From Ananas comosus (lineage: Eukaryota > Streptophyta > Magnoliopsida > Poales > Bromeliaceae): 64,000 bases of DNA. The stretch spans positions 2,141,439 to 2,205,438 of the forward strand of contig NC_033621.1 of NCBI RefSeq assembly GCF_001540865.1, in the 5' to 3' direction. The notes under the pieces are model-generated. The model did not search any database and had not been told where the DNA came from. It saw only the letters and a program-made list of their open reading frames with translations. Both the position numbers and the translations under genes were made by a program. Positions 22,546 through 34,699 of this stretch are shown piece after piece; position 1 is the stretch's first letter, and each line of letters opens with the position of its first letter.

Positions 22546-25500
22546 CTAGACACAAATCAGCAAGCATGTTAAAACTGCCCAAAAGGTGAGAGTCTGAAGG
22601 GAGAAAGGGCTTATCGACTTAGAGGCCGTATTTGGTAGCCACGGATATGAATCGGGCGGGGGCATGACGCAGCTATCTCCATTGAAGTACACACGCCTCG
22701 GAAAAGCCCAGCCCTTTTGGAAAGTGAACGTCGAGAAGTCCTTTCGGAATAGAAGCTCCGATTGCACATTTCCGTACGGCCCAGCCACCATGAGTAAGTC
22801 GTTGTAGTACTTAATGCCCCAGAGCATCGCCGTATCATCTGATTAATACCCCGATTACAAGAAATTAGAAAAAAAACACAAAATTTAAACTATGTGGACA
22901 TTGTGCCATAAGAGAGAGAGAGAGAGAGATAAGAAGCCAACTCACTTATAGTTCCGTAAGGGTTCAACGTCTTATGGTTGAAGCTGAAAACGGTGGTGAG
23001 GTTGTCGAAATTAGGATGTTGGACGACTAAGTTCCACTGCGTGTAGTTCATCCTGTAATTGAAGTTGGTTACTGCAATCTTCACCCGCCAATACTCTTTG
23101 TAGTTGAGCTTGACATGCCAGTGCACTCTTATCGGGCACATATGCGATGTGCACTGGACTAGAGGAGCGAGGGTGCTCTTCCCCGGACCATTGATAGCCG
23201 AAGCTAAATAAGGCGAATCGCCTCTGCCGTATTTCAAAACACCGCATTTAGTCAACTAAACAATATCGAAAGAGATATTTCTACATATAGCCCAGCAAAA
23301 ATTGAAATGCGTCAGAATATTCCAATTAGTAGAAACTTACTCCACACAGCTTCCGGGCTGCGTATTGTTATTTTGGCAGCCGCACGCGCACGTCGGGCAA
23401 GCAACTATCGTGTCGTTGTAGAAAGATGAAAGCGATACGCAACACGTAGGAGTCCTTTGAGCAAGAAACTGGGAATACGTACATGTTACGTTCCACGTCA
23501 CTGCAGCAGATGAAATAAGTTTGGTCGATTCCTGATGAGATCAATAGTGATAAATAAACTGTAAATCTACAATTCCGGCAACTTACTTAGGGCTTGTGTG
23601 GTCCTCCTCCCGTCCGGCGAAACAAATTTGCTCGGCTTCACGACCTTCGCAGCACCGCAAGTGTACCCCGGCCCCGGAGCTCTCAATGTGAAGTTCTTGG
23701 GCACACGGACAGTCTTATTAGTGGTCCCTGCCTGACCCACAATGAGCTGGAACGAGCTCGCGGCAGTGGCCGGGTCTTGGACCCAGGAACTGATCACTCC
23801 TCCTCGGCAGCAATTGGCGATCTGCATGTTGTAAGGGGTTCCGGGCAAGAGGTCGACGATTGTGGTGTCCCTCTTGCAGCAATGCGGGATGCTCCCTTTG
23901 AACTTCGAGCAGTCGCCTTGCTCCGTCGCTTGCCCTCCGACCATAGACCAAATTATTTCTTTCTTCGCCCACGTCCATCCAAGAATCCAACCGGGGGCTT
24001 GGATGTGACGGTATTGCTGGTAATTGTACATGGTAACAACTGCCTAAAAAATTTATTGCACTTCAGAAAACTTAGAAAAGTAAAAGAGAAAGAAAGGTAT
24101 ATATTACATGAGAACTAGGGAACAATTATATATAGATTCAAACGATACACGCACAATCTCAAAAGTAGGCAACTGCAGTTCATACTGATGATTTTTCAAT
24201 ACATTGCATCATGATATTGTTGCGGAAGAAGCAATTTGGTCTTCAAAAGTTGAAAAATGGGCTAAACTTGCCACACACACACAAGAAAAAAGGGTCTAGT
24301 CTTTTTACAAATTCAACGAAAAAATGGATTTTGGCCAATAAGCCTTCTAAAGGAGTTGAAAATTTAAAGGAAAATTGATTGAGACATGGGTGGACTTTGA
24401 TACTCTGCTGGAATTGGTCATTACACTTGTTTTATAATTTTAAGCGGCTAATCGAAATTAGTGCCCGTTTCCAGTTCTCTTACGGCGTAAGATCATGCAA
24501 AGGATTATACTTACAACATATCCATCTGCGGTCCACTGCATGATATCCCATTTGATCGTAATGTTACCGTTCGGATCAAGCGAATCGTAAGCTTCTGCAG
24601 AAGATAGAGGCCGAAATGAAATTAGCCGTACCTCAATTATTCTCGATATAATTCCGAAAGCTGAAACTTATATATGTATGATAATTTGTAGAACTGCAAT
24701 ACGAAAACTTTTCTTACGAGAAAGAAAAGGTGCAAAGGTCATTGTGCAGCAAATTACAATGCACTTTTTTGTTTAAAATTGGTCACCTTGAGAAGGCACC
24801 TATTCTGAATCTACTGATGGTGTATGATAATTAGTATGAACTCTTAAAATTCATCACTTAAAATGTAAGAATTACTTTAAATTGAGAAAGCAGAATAAAC
24901 CTCAATTAAGAAACTAGAATAGATCAATACCAAAAAGAAAATGATGATGCTCAAAAGATCATCATATGCTTTTGATGTCGCAAAAATATAGTGGCATAGA
25001 ATATTCCCTCTTTATCTAATAAACAAGTTCTGCATCTATATGTTCTCTTTAAAGATCACAAGAAAAGCTTTTATTTTCCTATCAACTACAACCAAAAATG
25101 TCTCTTTTCATGAGATATTTATTTATATATTTATATTACAATATGACAATCCATGCTAAACCTAATTGGAATTGATGTGCAATAGCCTATCAATTTAAAA
25201 TTAGTCTTCTTCCAAATCCCCCTGTAGCCCTTAATCCAATATTAGACCCATTCACAAAATCCAAATCCAAAGCATGTAAAAAAGTCAAAAATATGGGTTC
25301 TCCCCAAATACCCATTTGGCCAAAACAAATTGAAAAGGGATGCAAGAGATCAAATTTTTGGAAGCAATGGAGCAAAAGCACAAATACAGAACTCAAAACA
25401 ATGGATTGGCCAAAATAGATGAAAAAGGGCCCAAAAGATCAAAATTTTCACAACAATGGTGAGGATGAACACAGAAACTAAACTGTTTTTTATGTCAGAA

Positions 25501-25890
25501 AAGAAAACATAAAAAATAGCACCAAAAATATGCCCAAAGGTATAAACTTTTAAGCTTGATAGGAATCCAAATCCAAAGCATATGGAGTTATTTAAAAAAA
25601 GGCTTTTCCCCAAATACCCATTTGGCCAAAACAAATGGGAAAGGGACCCCAAAAGATCAAACTTTTGGAAACAATGGAGCAAAAAACACATATCCTCATT
25701 TGGCCAAAACAGATGAGAAGGGGCCCAAAAGATCAATTTTTCTCACAACAATGGTGAGGAAGAACACAAAAAAAAAAATGAAGAGCTGGGGGGACTAACC
25801 TGTTTTTGATGTCAGAGAAGAAAACATCAGAAATAGCACCAAAAATATGCCCAAAGGTGTCAACTTTAAGCTTGATGGGGCAATCGCCAT
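22546..25890 (-). CDS. COBL: COBRA-like GPI-anchored protein, copy 2
   Basis: Second COBRA family gene, convergent with the first. Coding exons 25890-25800, 24594-24515, 24043-23587, 23500-23341, 23223-22946, 22838-22546: 1,359 bp, 452 aa. Exon 1 was found by reading the minus strand: MAIAPSSLKL followed by a hydrophobic signal peptide, then donor GTTAGT; its phase 1 joins the next exon as Glu-Ala-Tyr-Asp. WDIMQWTADGYVAVVTMYNY, IWSMVGGQATEQGDCSKFKG, CCVS, the Cys-rich CPTCACGCQNNN, HMCPIRVHWHVKLNYKEYWR and GWAFPRRVYFNGDSCVMPPP follow. A hydrophobic tail ends CLLICV. Internal exons of 80, 457 and 278 bp equal those of copy 1; exon 4 is 15 bp longer (160 vs 145), which resembles the COBRA/COBL1 type rather than COBL4/BC1. 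Role: wall cellulose orientation, by family. Confidence 0.95.
25253..25878. repeat. Tandem duplication (about 310 bp, two units) in COBL copy 2
   Basis: Unit A (about 25253-25562) and unit B (about 25563-25878) share the order AATCCAAATCCAAAGCAT, CCCCAAATACCCATTTGGCC, GGGCCCAAAAGATCAA, CAACAATGGTGAGGA, then most of exon 1. Unit B holds the intact exon 1 and unit A a degraded copy at about 25483-25563, so the duplication breakpoint lies inside exon 1. Confidence 0.8.
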
Positions 25891-25941
25891 TGCCAAATAT
25901 TGGAGTAAACAAAAATAAATGTCACAACTTTGTAGTACATA

Positions 25942-25944
25942 TGC

Positions 25945-25972
<28 letters not shown>
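25942..25972. repeat. (GA)n tract in COBL copy 2 leader
   Basis: GA run 50-80 bp upstream of the minus-strand ATG at 25890, CT-rich on the gene strand, mirroring the (CT)n leader of copy 1. Confidence 0.85.
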
Positions 25973-25977
<5 letters not shown>

Positions 25978-26261
25978 GAAAAAGAGAATTGTTTTGGGAG
26001 GTTTTAGAGGAATACTTTATGGGAGGAGGAGACTGTAAGGTTCTTTCTAGAGAAGCCTCTCTAAATTTTTTGGTACATTTTTATTTTTTTTTAATTTGGG
26101 CTTAGGAATAATTGTATCCGTTTTTAATGTGATCTATGAGCCCAGAGTCAAAATAGGAAAGTAGAGTACCGCCCTTCGCCCACTGTGTAGCCAATAATTT
26201 AAAAAAAAAAAAGAAATCCAACGGCTACTGATGCTCTTCCCAAAATACCCCTACAGGTTTC

Positions 26262-26475
26262 TTCAGGGTGTTTGATTTTTCGCAAAAATGCAAATAAAAC
26301 TGTTATGCAAAAAAACTTATTTTTCATGAAAAATATCTTTTTCAAAATTGTTATTGTTAAAAATATTTTTTTTTATAAAATTGAAAAAAGTTTTTAAACT
26401 CATTAATTTTTTTAGAAACTACAAAATAAAAATGTTTTTATATTAGGAATATATTTTAAGAAACCAAACACCTTG
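26262..26475. mobile_element. Probable MITE upstream of COBL copy 2
   Basis: Begins CAGGGTGTTTGATTTTTCG and ends AAGAAACCAAACACCTTGG; short imperfect terminal inverted repeats with GTGTTTG/CAAACAC ends around a fold-back AT-rich body. Confidence 0.45.
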
Positions 26476-28320
26476 GACGGAAAAGGAAGAGTCAAAAATG
26501 TACTCAAGAGTCCCTAATTTTAGGCCATTTGAAATGGTCCTTTCAATTGGAATTGATATTTTGTAGTTAGGTGAATTAAAAAATTCTATTAAATTTAATA
26601 GCCTTGTTTAATCATGAATTTTAAATATTTACTTAAATTTCATGCATAAAAATTATTAAAGGCAGATAAAAAATATTCAAAACTGAAAAATAAAATTAGT
26701 CGAATATGAAATAATAACCACAATTTCTCTCCAACCAGCCACGGTGTAAAAAAAAATATTGCATATAATTACATTTTTCTATAATATAACAATTCAGCTG
26801 ATTGTTACTCATAATTTATTATATTTAAACCATCGACCAATCGCAAATCATCGATATTTAATCTTTATCTCCTGCATGCTAAAAAAAAAACTTTTTGCTA
26901 TGCAAGACACCAAATCGAATTGTGTAGAAATATGAAAAAAAAATAAATTTAAAGCACTGTCTTGATATCATAATAAATTGTTTAAGAATGATTTATTCCT
27001 TATAAAGGTTTTTTTATTATGATTATAAATAAAAAATTTAATTTTTGTTTCTTCAAAAATTTTGTTTATTTATAACTTGATAGCAAAGGCATATTTCACA
27101 TACGAAATAATTAATTTTATAAAAAATAACTCGAAGGTTGAATATAACATTCAATTCTGGCCATTTGATTATACTCTTTATCAATCTATTCAAACGTATA
27201 AATTTTTAAAATAAATTTAAAAAGATATGCCAATAAAATATTTTTATATTAAAACTGAGCATGAAGCGCATCCTGCTTCAATAACACAGATAACTCAAAA
27301 AACTTAAACAGAAGCTTAAAATATAATAATATTCAACAATTATCAATGTATACACCAAAAAGAAGCACTTGAGAACGTGATCGACACCATGTTATGTAAC
27401 GCCTTTATTTATTTATTTATTTAATAAAGTTATACGTACGTAACCACATATTTATTGTTAGATAGTGTGGGGCCCACTGTCCACATGAACTTAGCGTTCT
27501 CATAAATGTTATATTAAATTTTAGAATTAATTTTATACATATCCCTATAAAATTTATAGTAAATAACAAATATATTTTTATAAAATATAATTTTTATATA
27601 TTATCTCTGTAAAAATTATAATATTTTTAAATATATTTCTTTATTTTGTTACCGTTAAAATAGTGTCTATTTTATAAGTAAAATAATTTTTTTACCATCA
27701 TAAATATACTCCTGAGATTAATTGAAGAGAAATAAAACGGCCAATTTATCTCATTAACTAACTGCGGTTAAGTATTTGATATATGATTAACTAAAATTTT
27801 TTAATGGGTTCTAACGTCAGGAATATATTTAAAAATATTAATATTTTTGTAGGAATAATATATAAAAATTAAATTTTATAAAAATATGTTTATTATTTAT
27901 TATGTTTGTAGGGATCTACCTGCAATTAATTCTAAATTTTATTATATTAGATGACCAAATCCTCGCCTCCCAAGCAACAGCTTAGATCCAGCTACAAAGC
28001 TCACAACATCGACGTTCGCGGTTCGTACAACCTGCAAACACCCACCAATGATATCGCTCCACGTGCCACTATTGTTAAACCTTGGATGTTGATTGGGCGC
28101 GTTTGGTGTTTTGTGTTTTGGGGGTGCGGAGCGCGTGGGTTCGGGGGGTTTTGGGGGTGAGTGAGTTGGAGTGCGGATTTGGACAAACATTCCGCGGGAT
28201 TTATGAGCCGAGGCGAGAAGTTGTTGTTTGTGATAGTCAACATCAAGGAGAGCAGTTTGTGTCTCAGCCTCTCAGGTGTGTTTCATAGACTATTAATTTC
28301 ACACATGCGCGGCATCATTC
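26476..28320. other. Gene-free intergenic DNA with one GC-richer patch
   Basis: Mostly AT-rich. A GC-richer patch at 27945-28290 gives overlapping frames on both strands (Pro/His-rich on minus, Gly/Trp-rich on plus) but no recognisable domain. A relic gene fragment or transposon edge is possible. Confidence 0.45.
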
Positions 28321-28469
28321 ACCGTCCCTAAAACAAGTGGCAAAAAATTTGGTGGTTAATATCCGAGACCCAAGTTCGAATCCTAGTTGATTCACATTTC
28401 CAGCTAAGTTTATTTTTAAATGAAATAAACGAAGCGGGTAGCGTGCTACCTATCTCTATAAAAAAAAAA
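28321..28469 (+). mobile_element. tRNA-derived SINE, copy 3
   Basis: Plus-strand copy. A-box-like ACAAGTGGCAAAAAATTTGG at about 28333, a clean B box GTTCGAATCC at 28374-28383, body AGTTGATTCACATTTCCAGC, 3' end GGTAGCGTGCTACCTATCTC and A tail 28459-28469. It matches copy 1 almost end to end, including the A tail. Confidence 0.8.
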
Positions 28470-29550
28470 GTGCTTAAAGATATATATTCATTCTTAAAAA
28501 TGACTAGCTTTATGAACACATATATTAAAATAATTATTTGAAAATTATCATGAACGTAAATTGTGAGTTATTATCGTGTATCCTGACGCCGTACAAAAAT
28601 CGGAGAGACTCTATCCGTGTGGACGGAAGAACTTTATATTTGTGGCGAGTTTGTGCGTCACGTGGATCATACTATTTTTTTAAAAAAACATGTTTTTCCG
28701 CAACTCTGGTTTTTACAATAGCACTAAATAGACCCTGAGGCGGGACAGATTAAGATCTCCGATAAATATATTGAATAGCAAATATATTCGTACAAAATTC
28801 AACTTTTTATATTTATTTCTGCAAAAGTTTTAATAATTTTAAATATACCTCCGCTGCTAGGATCCGTTAGAAAAATATAGTTAACCATAGATAAAATATT
28901 TAATCATGATTAGTGAACGAGATAAATTAACCTTCTTACCCCGCTTATATAATTTGTGATGGTAGGAAAAAGAAGATGACCGTTGAGAATTTTTGAAAGG
29001 ACATTTTTGTATAATTCTAACAGTTGGAATTTTTAGAAGGACACATTTGTGACGCAAAAATATCATTTTATTTATTTTTTGTTAAAAAAATAAATAATAT
29101 TTTAATAGTAACAAACCAGAGGAACAAATATAAATATCACTGGACTTTTTAGGAATGAATATGAAAAGTTGAATATTATATGAATATATTTATATTCGAT
29201 ATGTTTACATGGAGGTGTATAAAATTAACCCTTTCATAAATAGGGAACAAAATTTTTTGATTTTTTTAAGGAAAGATAATGTTGAATCTGATCAAATTTA
29301 ATCAGAAGTAAATATTTTAATTCCTTTTCGTCTCAACGCTAAGGATTTGTTTCATTTGAATTTGAATTTGAATTTGAATTATGGACTGGTATTTGCAAGG
29401 CCCACTGGGCTAAGCAATGTCCAAAACGAGGTGAGCTGGGCCAAATTAATCAAAGAGTGAAATAGGTCACAAAATGCTTTTGTGGAGATATGGAAACTTA
29501 AATATTTTTAGTTTAGAGGCCGATTTGATGATGCAAATACCTAACTCAGA

Positions 29551-29730
29551 TGCTTCTCCAAAACACTTTCAGATTCTTTCGGAAAATACTGAAGCATAAA
29601 AAAGATTGTAATTAAGAACGCATCCTCGAAGAAGGCTTAATGCTTCTCCAAAACACTTTCAGATTCTTTTGAAAAATACTGAAGCATCAAAAAGATTGTA
29701 AGTAAAGACGCATTCTCGAAGTAGGTTTAA
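29551..29730 (+). repeat. 90-bp tandem duplication
   Basis: Units 29551-29640 and 29641-29730, both starting TGCTTCTCCAAAACACTTTC, with roughly ten differences between them. Recent local tandem duplication. Confidence 0.88.
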
Positions 29731-29829
29731 GTGTTGCTGCTCTGCGATAGGAAGTTCAACTATATCTAAATCCTCTCAAAAGGAATATTTTCGCAATCAA
29801 AGTTTTACCATTGCGATGTTTCAACCGTA

Positions 29830-29915
29830 AGTTTGATTTTACTGCCTAATCTTCTTTCATTACTTTCGAATGTTGTGTCGAAATGGAACCAAAGATTAGG
29901 CAGTAAAATCAAACT
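29830..29915. repeat. 24-bp perfect inverted repeat (hairpin)
   Basis: 29830-29853 (AGTTTGATTTTACTGCCTAA, then TCTT) is perfectly complementary to 29892-29915, with a 38-nt loop. It lies about 475 bp downstream of the PGL stop codon, in its 3' flank. Confidence 0.85.
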
Positions 29916-29999
29916 AATACACATTTCAAATTAAATGCACCATTGTTTAGGCAATGTACTAAGCTCGCTTCATTTTTCCACCAACAAAAAGATGTAGCT

Positions 30000-30390
30000 C
30001 AAAATAAGAGGAGAAAAAAAAGGGAAAAAGGAAAGCATATAGAGGTTCTCAGAAATGGTATTCATTACTAAATGGCATATGGAGACAGATTAAGACCCTC
30101 TTCTCACCATCAAATACTCTTTTGTATCCTCAATACTCTTTTCGAAGGCCCTCAAAACATGTTGAAACCAACATATAATCTCCTTCTTTAACTCTCTCTC
30201 TCTCTCATCATACAACAAGAGCAAGCAAACTATCCCTCCCACAAAACAACCACCACAACTAAACATAGAGTATATGTCAAGCTACAACAAAATGGAAACA
30301 TTTCCGATCATATCTCGCCATCTACACGCACGCACACGCACAACTCGATCTAGAAAACGATGCAGAAAAGCTAAAGTTAGTGCATATGAC
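30000..30390 (-). other. Probable 3' UTR of PGL
   Basis: Directly downstream of the PGL stop on the minus strand. It holds a (CT)n run on the plus strand (30196-30208) and no coding signal. Confidence 0.5.
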
Positions 30391-32485
30391 TCAGGTGTGC
30401 CCAAAACCATCAGTACTCGCCTCAAGTGCCGACGCCGCTCCCTTGTCCAAAAACCACATCAACTTCCCCTCGATCGGCTGAACCCTCTGCGCGGGCAACA
30501 TCAAAGAAGAATCCAATTCTTCGATGCTGTTGTTAGTGGCGATTCGAACCGCCGCTGCTTTTTCTTCGCCGGTAACCACTAGTGCTACATTTGAAGCGGA
30601 GTTTATAACGGGAAGGGTGAAGGTGATCCTCTCTGGTGGGGGTTTCGGCGAGTCGGTTATGTAGGTGACCCACTCCTCTTTGAGCTCGAGCGTGGGGTGG
30701 TTGGGGAATAATGAGGCCACGTGGCCATCTGGGCCCATGCTGAGGAGGATTAGGTCGAACTTCGGGCAATCGTTGGCTTCGGACACTGCGATTGTGCGGA
30801 CCTTCACTAGCTGGCGGATGGTGAACTCGTACTCGGATGCGGCTTCTTCAACTGTCACATTGTCGTTGATGGAGTATACATGGCTATTGAGAATTGATAC
30901 CTGGGAGTTCAAGGACGAGAATCGTGTATTCGAGTCATAAGAAAGATTAAGGTGAAGAATATTTGTTAAAATCATGATAAGAAGCTTGAATTCTTGTTTG
31001 AAAATAGGACCATGATCGTATATGAAAACGATATGAACAGCAAAAATGCAGTTTTATGAACTACCGATGTTCCTAATCCTGTTAAATCTCACCGCATTCA
31101 ATTAAAGTCATTTTGGGTCTTTCTTTGCCTGATGTGTCTAAACCACACGGACGAGAAATGTTCATCTTGTTCTAAATTGGCATTCTTCTCATAATGCCAA
31201 TAATGTGATCAGTTCAAATTTTGTATTAGTAATATCAACATCCTCCACGAATCTACCAACTCCGCTAACATGCTGATCGATAATCAATGGTTTTCATGCA
31301 TCCATCTTATCTTGTTAGAAAGTTTTACGAAGTGAAGAAAAGTTATTTTCATTGCTTTCTTAAGACTCCATAACAACTTAATCTTCTTAAATAATTATTT
31401 GTGCGGCGTCATTCATAAATATTGTGATGGAAAGCAATTGTCAGCACACGGTCTCCTGATATAATTATGCACTAAAATTGAACAGGTAACGATCTGTTAA
31501 TATTATCCTCTGAGAAGAAAGTTTCGCAGAAAGGTGAAATTAATTGAGGGTGGAAATTCGCATTACTCTTATGGATTCTCTGTTAATGTTTTCATTTGTT
31601 GTGTCGACAAAACCTCTAACATGTAAACAGTTGTTCAATCCATTTTTCCGAATTATGCAGGGAAAGATTCTAACAAAAAGAAGGTTCAGGCAAAACTGAT
31701 ATACGTAAATGAATGAACTTTGGAAGGACGCGAACAAAATTTTGTACTAGTATGAAAACGTTCTTCAAGTGAGACTAAAAAGGTACAAATTGAAGTCTAG
31801 ATACTCCAAATGAATGTCACATCATCTTTAGAATAATAATTTGACAAGATTGAAGCTGATTATTAACAGAGAGTTTTTGTCCTTGTATTAGCCTGTTAAT
31901 AATGTTTTTAAAAAAAGCCCCTTGTCATTACTTAGTTACTAAAAGAACATTATGTACTATGACAGATCAGAAACCAATCTCAGCTGGTTAAGATTCAAAC
32001 TAGCATAGATCATAAAAGGCAACAAAATTTGTCCAAATATCAAATACCTTCGAAAGAAACCCTTCCTTTGTTTGTTTGTAGTTGCTTTCTGCATGATTCT
32101 TCGCCACGGCACGCTCATCAGCCCAGAAGACATACCATTTTGTCCAGTCCAAGGTCTTGTTATAAGGAGCTTCGCAAAGTTTCCTGCTTTACAAGAAGGT
32201 TATGATTACAATCATTACAATCAATACGTGTGCATGCATGCGGGGATCCAAACAAAGAATCAGTAGATTATGTAATTTAAACTGCGAATCTAAATACTAG
32301 AAGTAAAACCACCCTAGTAGATTGATGAGTGATCCTCCAGATAAAGCAATAGTAAAGCATCCTCTTTCCTTCACCGAAATCTCCGATAATTGCGCGACGT
32401 ACTCAGCCAAGTCGGTAGCTAATTCAACTGAGCTTTCGAAAATCCGCAATTCACCTTTCTTCTTGGCTTCACAGGAAGTAGCCAT
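30391..32485 (-). CDS. PGL: 6-phosphogluconolactonase
   Basis: Second enzyme of the oxidative pentose phosphate pathway, hydrolysing 6-phosphoglucono-delta-lactone to 6-phosphogluconate. Coding exons 32485-32313, 32183-32048 and 30900-30391 (TGA): 819 bp, 272 aa, the usual length for plant PGL without a transit peptide. Motifs: ALSGGS near residues 47-52; [11 protein letters not shown] with the conserved Asp-Glu-Arg; [19 protein letters not shown] (GPDGH about 159-163); [12 protein letters not shown]; and WFLDKGAAS close to the end. The C-terminus FGHT is not a peroxisomal PTS1 and no N-terminal targeting sequence is seen, so a cytosolic form is inferred. The intron 1 donor is GTGGTT, slightly unusual. 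The third exon starts GTATCAATTC after CTCCCAG. Introns are 129 and 1,147 bp. Confidence 0.94.
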
Positions 32486-34680
32486 TCCTTTCTATTTCCC
32501 CCCCTACAATTGTGTCACTGTGCAATTACTGTACTCCTACATAAATAGAACAGGCGAAAAAGTAAGAAAAATACGAACCGTCGAAAGAAGAAATTCTCAT
32601 AGTAGTGCAAAACCAAAGCTATTTACAAATGGACATGGTTGGGCATAAAGCGAGACAAAAGCACAATTAATTGTAGCTCGATAAAACCTAAACATAAATA
32701 GTAGCAGAAACTGCGTCCATTTGTACGTGAAGTTTTATCCTGGCAAAGAGACAGAAGAAAGGGAAATCTTGTTTAGTTAAAATTGCTACACGATAAAACT
32801 AGAACAGGTGCGAAGGAAGATAATTTTCAGAAAGTCCAGAAATTCGTCAAATGATAACAGTTTTCTGCCACAAGCACGAGAGAAGCAAAAGACAAAAAAA
32901 AAAAAGAACCGTCAGATAGGCGAATCACATAATTTCAGATAAAGAAACTGTAAATATTATGGCACAAAAGTTAATTTTTGTTGGCTTTGAGTCAGAGAAT
33001 TCGTTAAACTAAATAGCATCACTCTGTCAAAAATGTACAATTTGGATTATAAATGAACCATCCTGAAATGTTCTTCAAACAAAGAGAAACATATTTAGAC
33101 CAAAATTACGCATAAAACAGCACATATTTTATAGAAGATACAGAATCATAACTTATTAGCGAAACAAAGTCCCAACTTTCTTTTTTTTAAAAAAAAATTT
33201 GAATAGAAGAACAACCAGTTTTAAAACCATGTTGAAACAATTCACATCTGAGAGTGTAGAGTTGAACGAAGTTCAAACAACTAAAACTCATTGCCCGAAG
33301 ATAATTCCGAAGAATTTGATTGCATAATATTTACAACAAAATTCCATTTGAAGAAAAGCTTATCGCACGAAGCAAAACCAAAGTGCCAAAACTGTCTCAA
33401 TCCTACCTTAATATCATTCCAAAAATGCAAGTGGAGTTGGTAAAGCTATCACTTTGGAGTTTTGGCATACATGAACTTCAACTAAAAACAGCAAGATATG
33501 TAAATTATGTAACCCCAACCACAAAATTAGGAAAAAGAAAAAAAAATCTGGTTACAAGAACCCTAATACATAAACTTCATATTATTTTTTTAACAATGGA
33601 AAGAATAAAAGGAAAATAAAGCAACTTGTCGGTGGAATTCGAACAGCCATCATTCCATGTCGAGACCAATTCAAAGATTCCAAACTTTACATAAAGAATT
33701 AAAAGAATAAAATGTCAAAAACCATAAAAAAAATTGGAAACAAGTTGATCTCTACAATTAAATTAAACTAATGATGGTAATCAAAGAGAGGAACAGTTCC
33801 ACAAAAGGAGCCATTTTGATCATGGAAAAAGGCAACAGGATCAAAACCCAACTCTAAATTACCTTCAAAATTGAGCAGAAAAAAGAAAACCCAAAGGGAG
33901 CAGAGAAGCTGGGGAAAGAACAGCAGCATATCAACAACAGCTCAATGCCTTACAATCTAAGAATCTAAAGGTAGAAATTAATGCATACAACCAATCAGAA
34001 AGAGTAATAAAGGCAATCTCTTCACATGCAAGCAATCACACAAACCCAAATTATAACTGGGGGAAAAAAAATCAACACCCAGATTACAAAAAACTCATTT
34101 TTCGGCAACAGGGAGAAGATTCAGATCCAAAGCCCAACTGGGGCTCTCATTTGCTTCCTCCAAAAGCATAACCCACCAAAAAAAAAAAAGGGGGAAAAGA
34201 AGGGAAAATTATATATAAAAAAAAAAAGTTACTCACGAGGTTTTAGAGCCGAGAAGGGGAAGGGAACGCCGAAACGGAACAGAAACCGAAGGTGGGTGAC
34301 ATCACGAAGCTTAGGCTTATTCTAATCCAATTTTGGGGAGATTAAATTACTAAATTAATCTCCTCTCGCCCATCCCCCACCTGCGCACACGTGCACACGC
34401 CATTAATCCTTATCAATTCACACACACACACACACAATTAGAGAAAAATATGGAAAAAAAGAGACCTTTTTGAGGACTCTCCCACACTCTACTCCATGAT
34501 TATCACAATAAAGAAGCAATTTTGGGAACAGGGGAGGAGAGAGAGAGAGAGAGAGCTGTATAAGAGTATGTATATATATACATAGATGTATATATACACA
34601 TAGAGAGAGAGAGAGAGAGGGGTTTCTCTCTCTTGGGTCATTTTAGAGAGAGAAAGGGAGGAGAGGTCGGAGGAAAACGA
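32486..34680 (-). other. PGL upstream region with a possible 5' UTR exon
   Basis: No coding exon found. A minus-strand CTCG followed by GTGAGT at about 34230-34242 would be a good donor for a 5' UTR exon in 34243-34330, with the intron reaching to just before 32485. GA-rich runs and AT dinucleotides (34538-34620) mark the likely promoter. Inference from splice-site quality only. Confidence 0.35.
34538..34620. repeat. GA/TA microsatellites
   Basis: (GA)n at 34538-34554, TATATATACATA blocks at 34568-34600 and (GA)n at 34601-34619. Confidence 0.85.
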
Positions 34681-34699
34681 CAAGGACACGTGTGCAAAT

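Noticed and set aside
27942..28290. Overlapping frames of about 80 aa on both strands
   Set aside because: No recognisable domain or splice context; the composition of a short GC-rich patch is enough.
30274..30940. Plus-strand frames of 91-102 aa
   Set aside because: Antisense of the third PGL exon.
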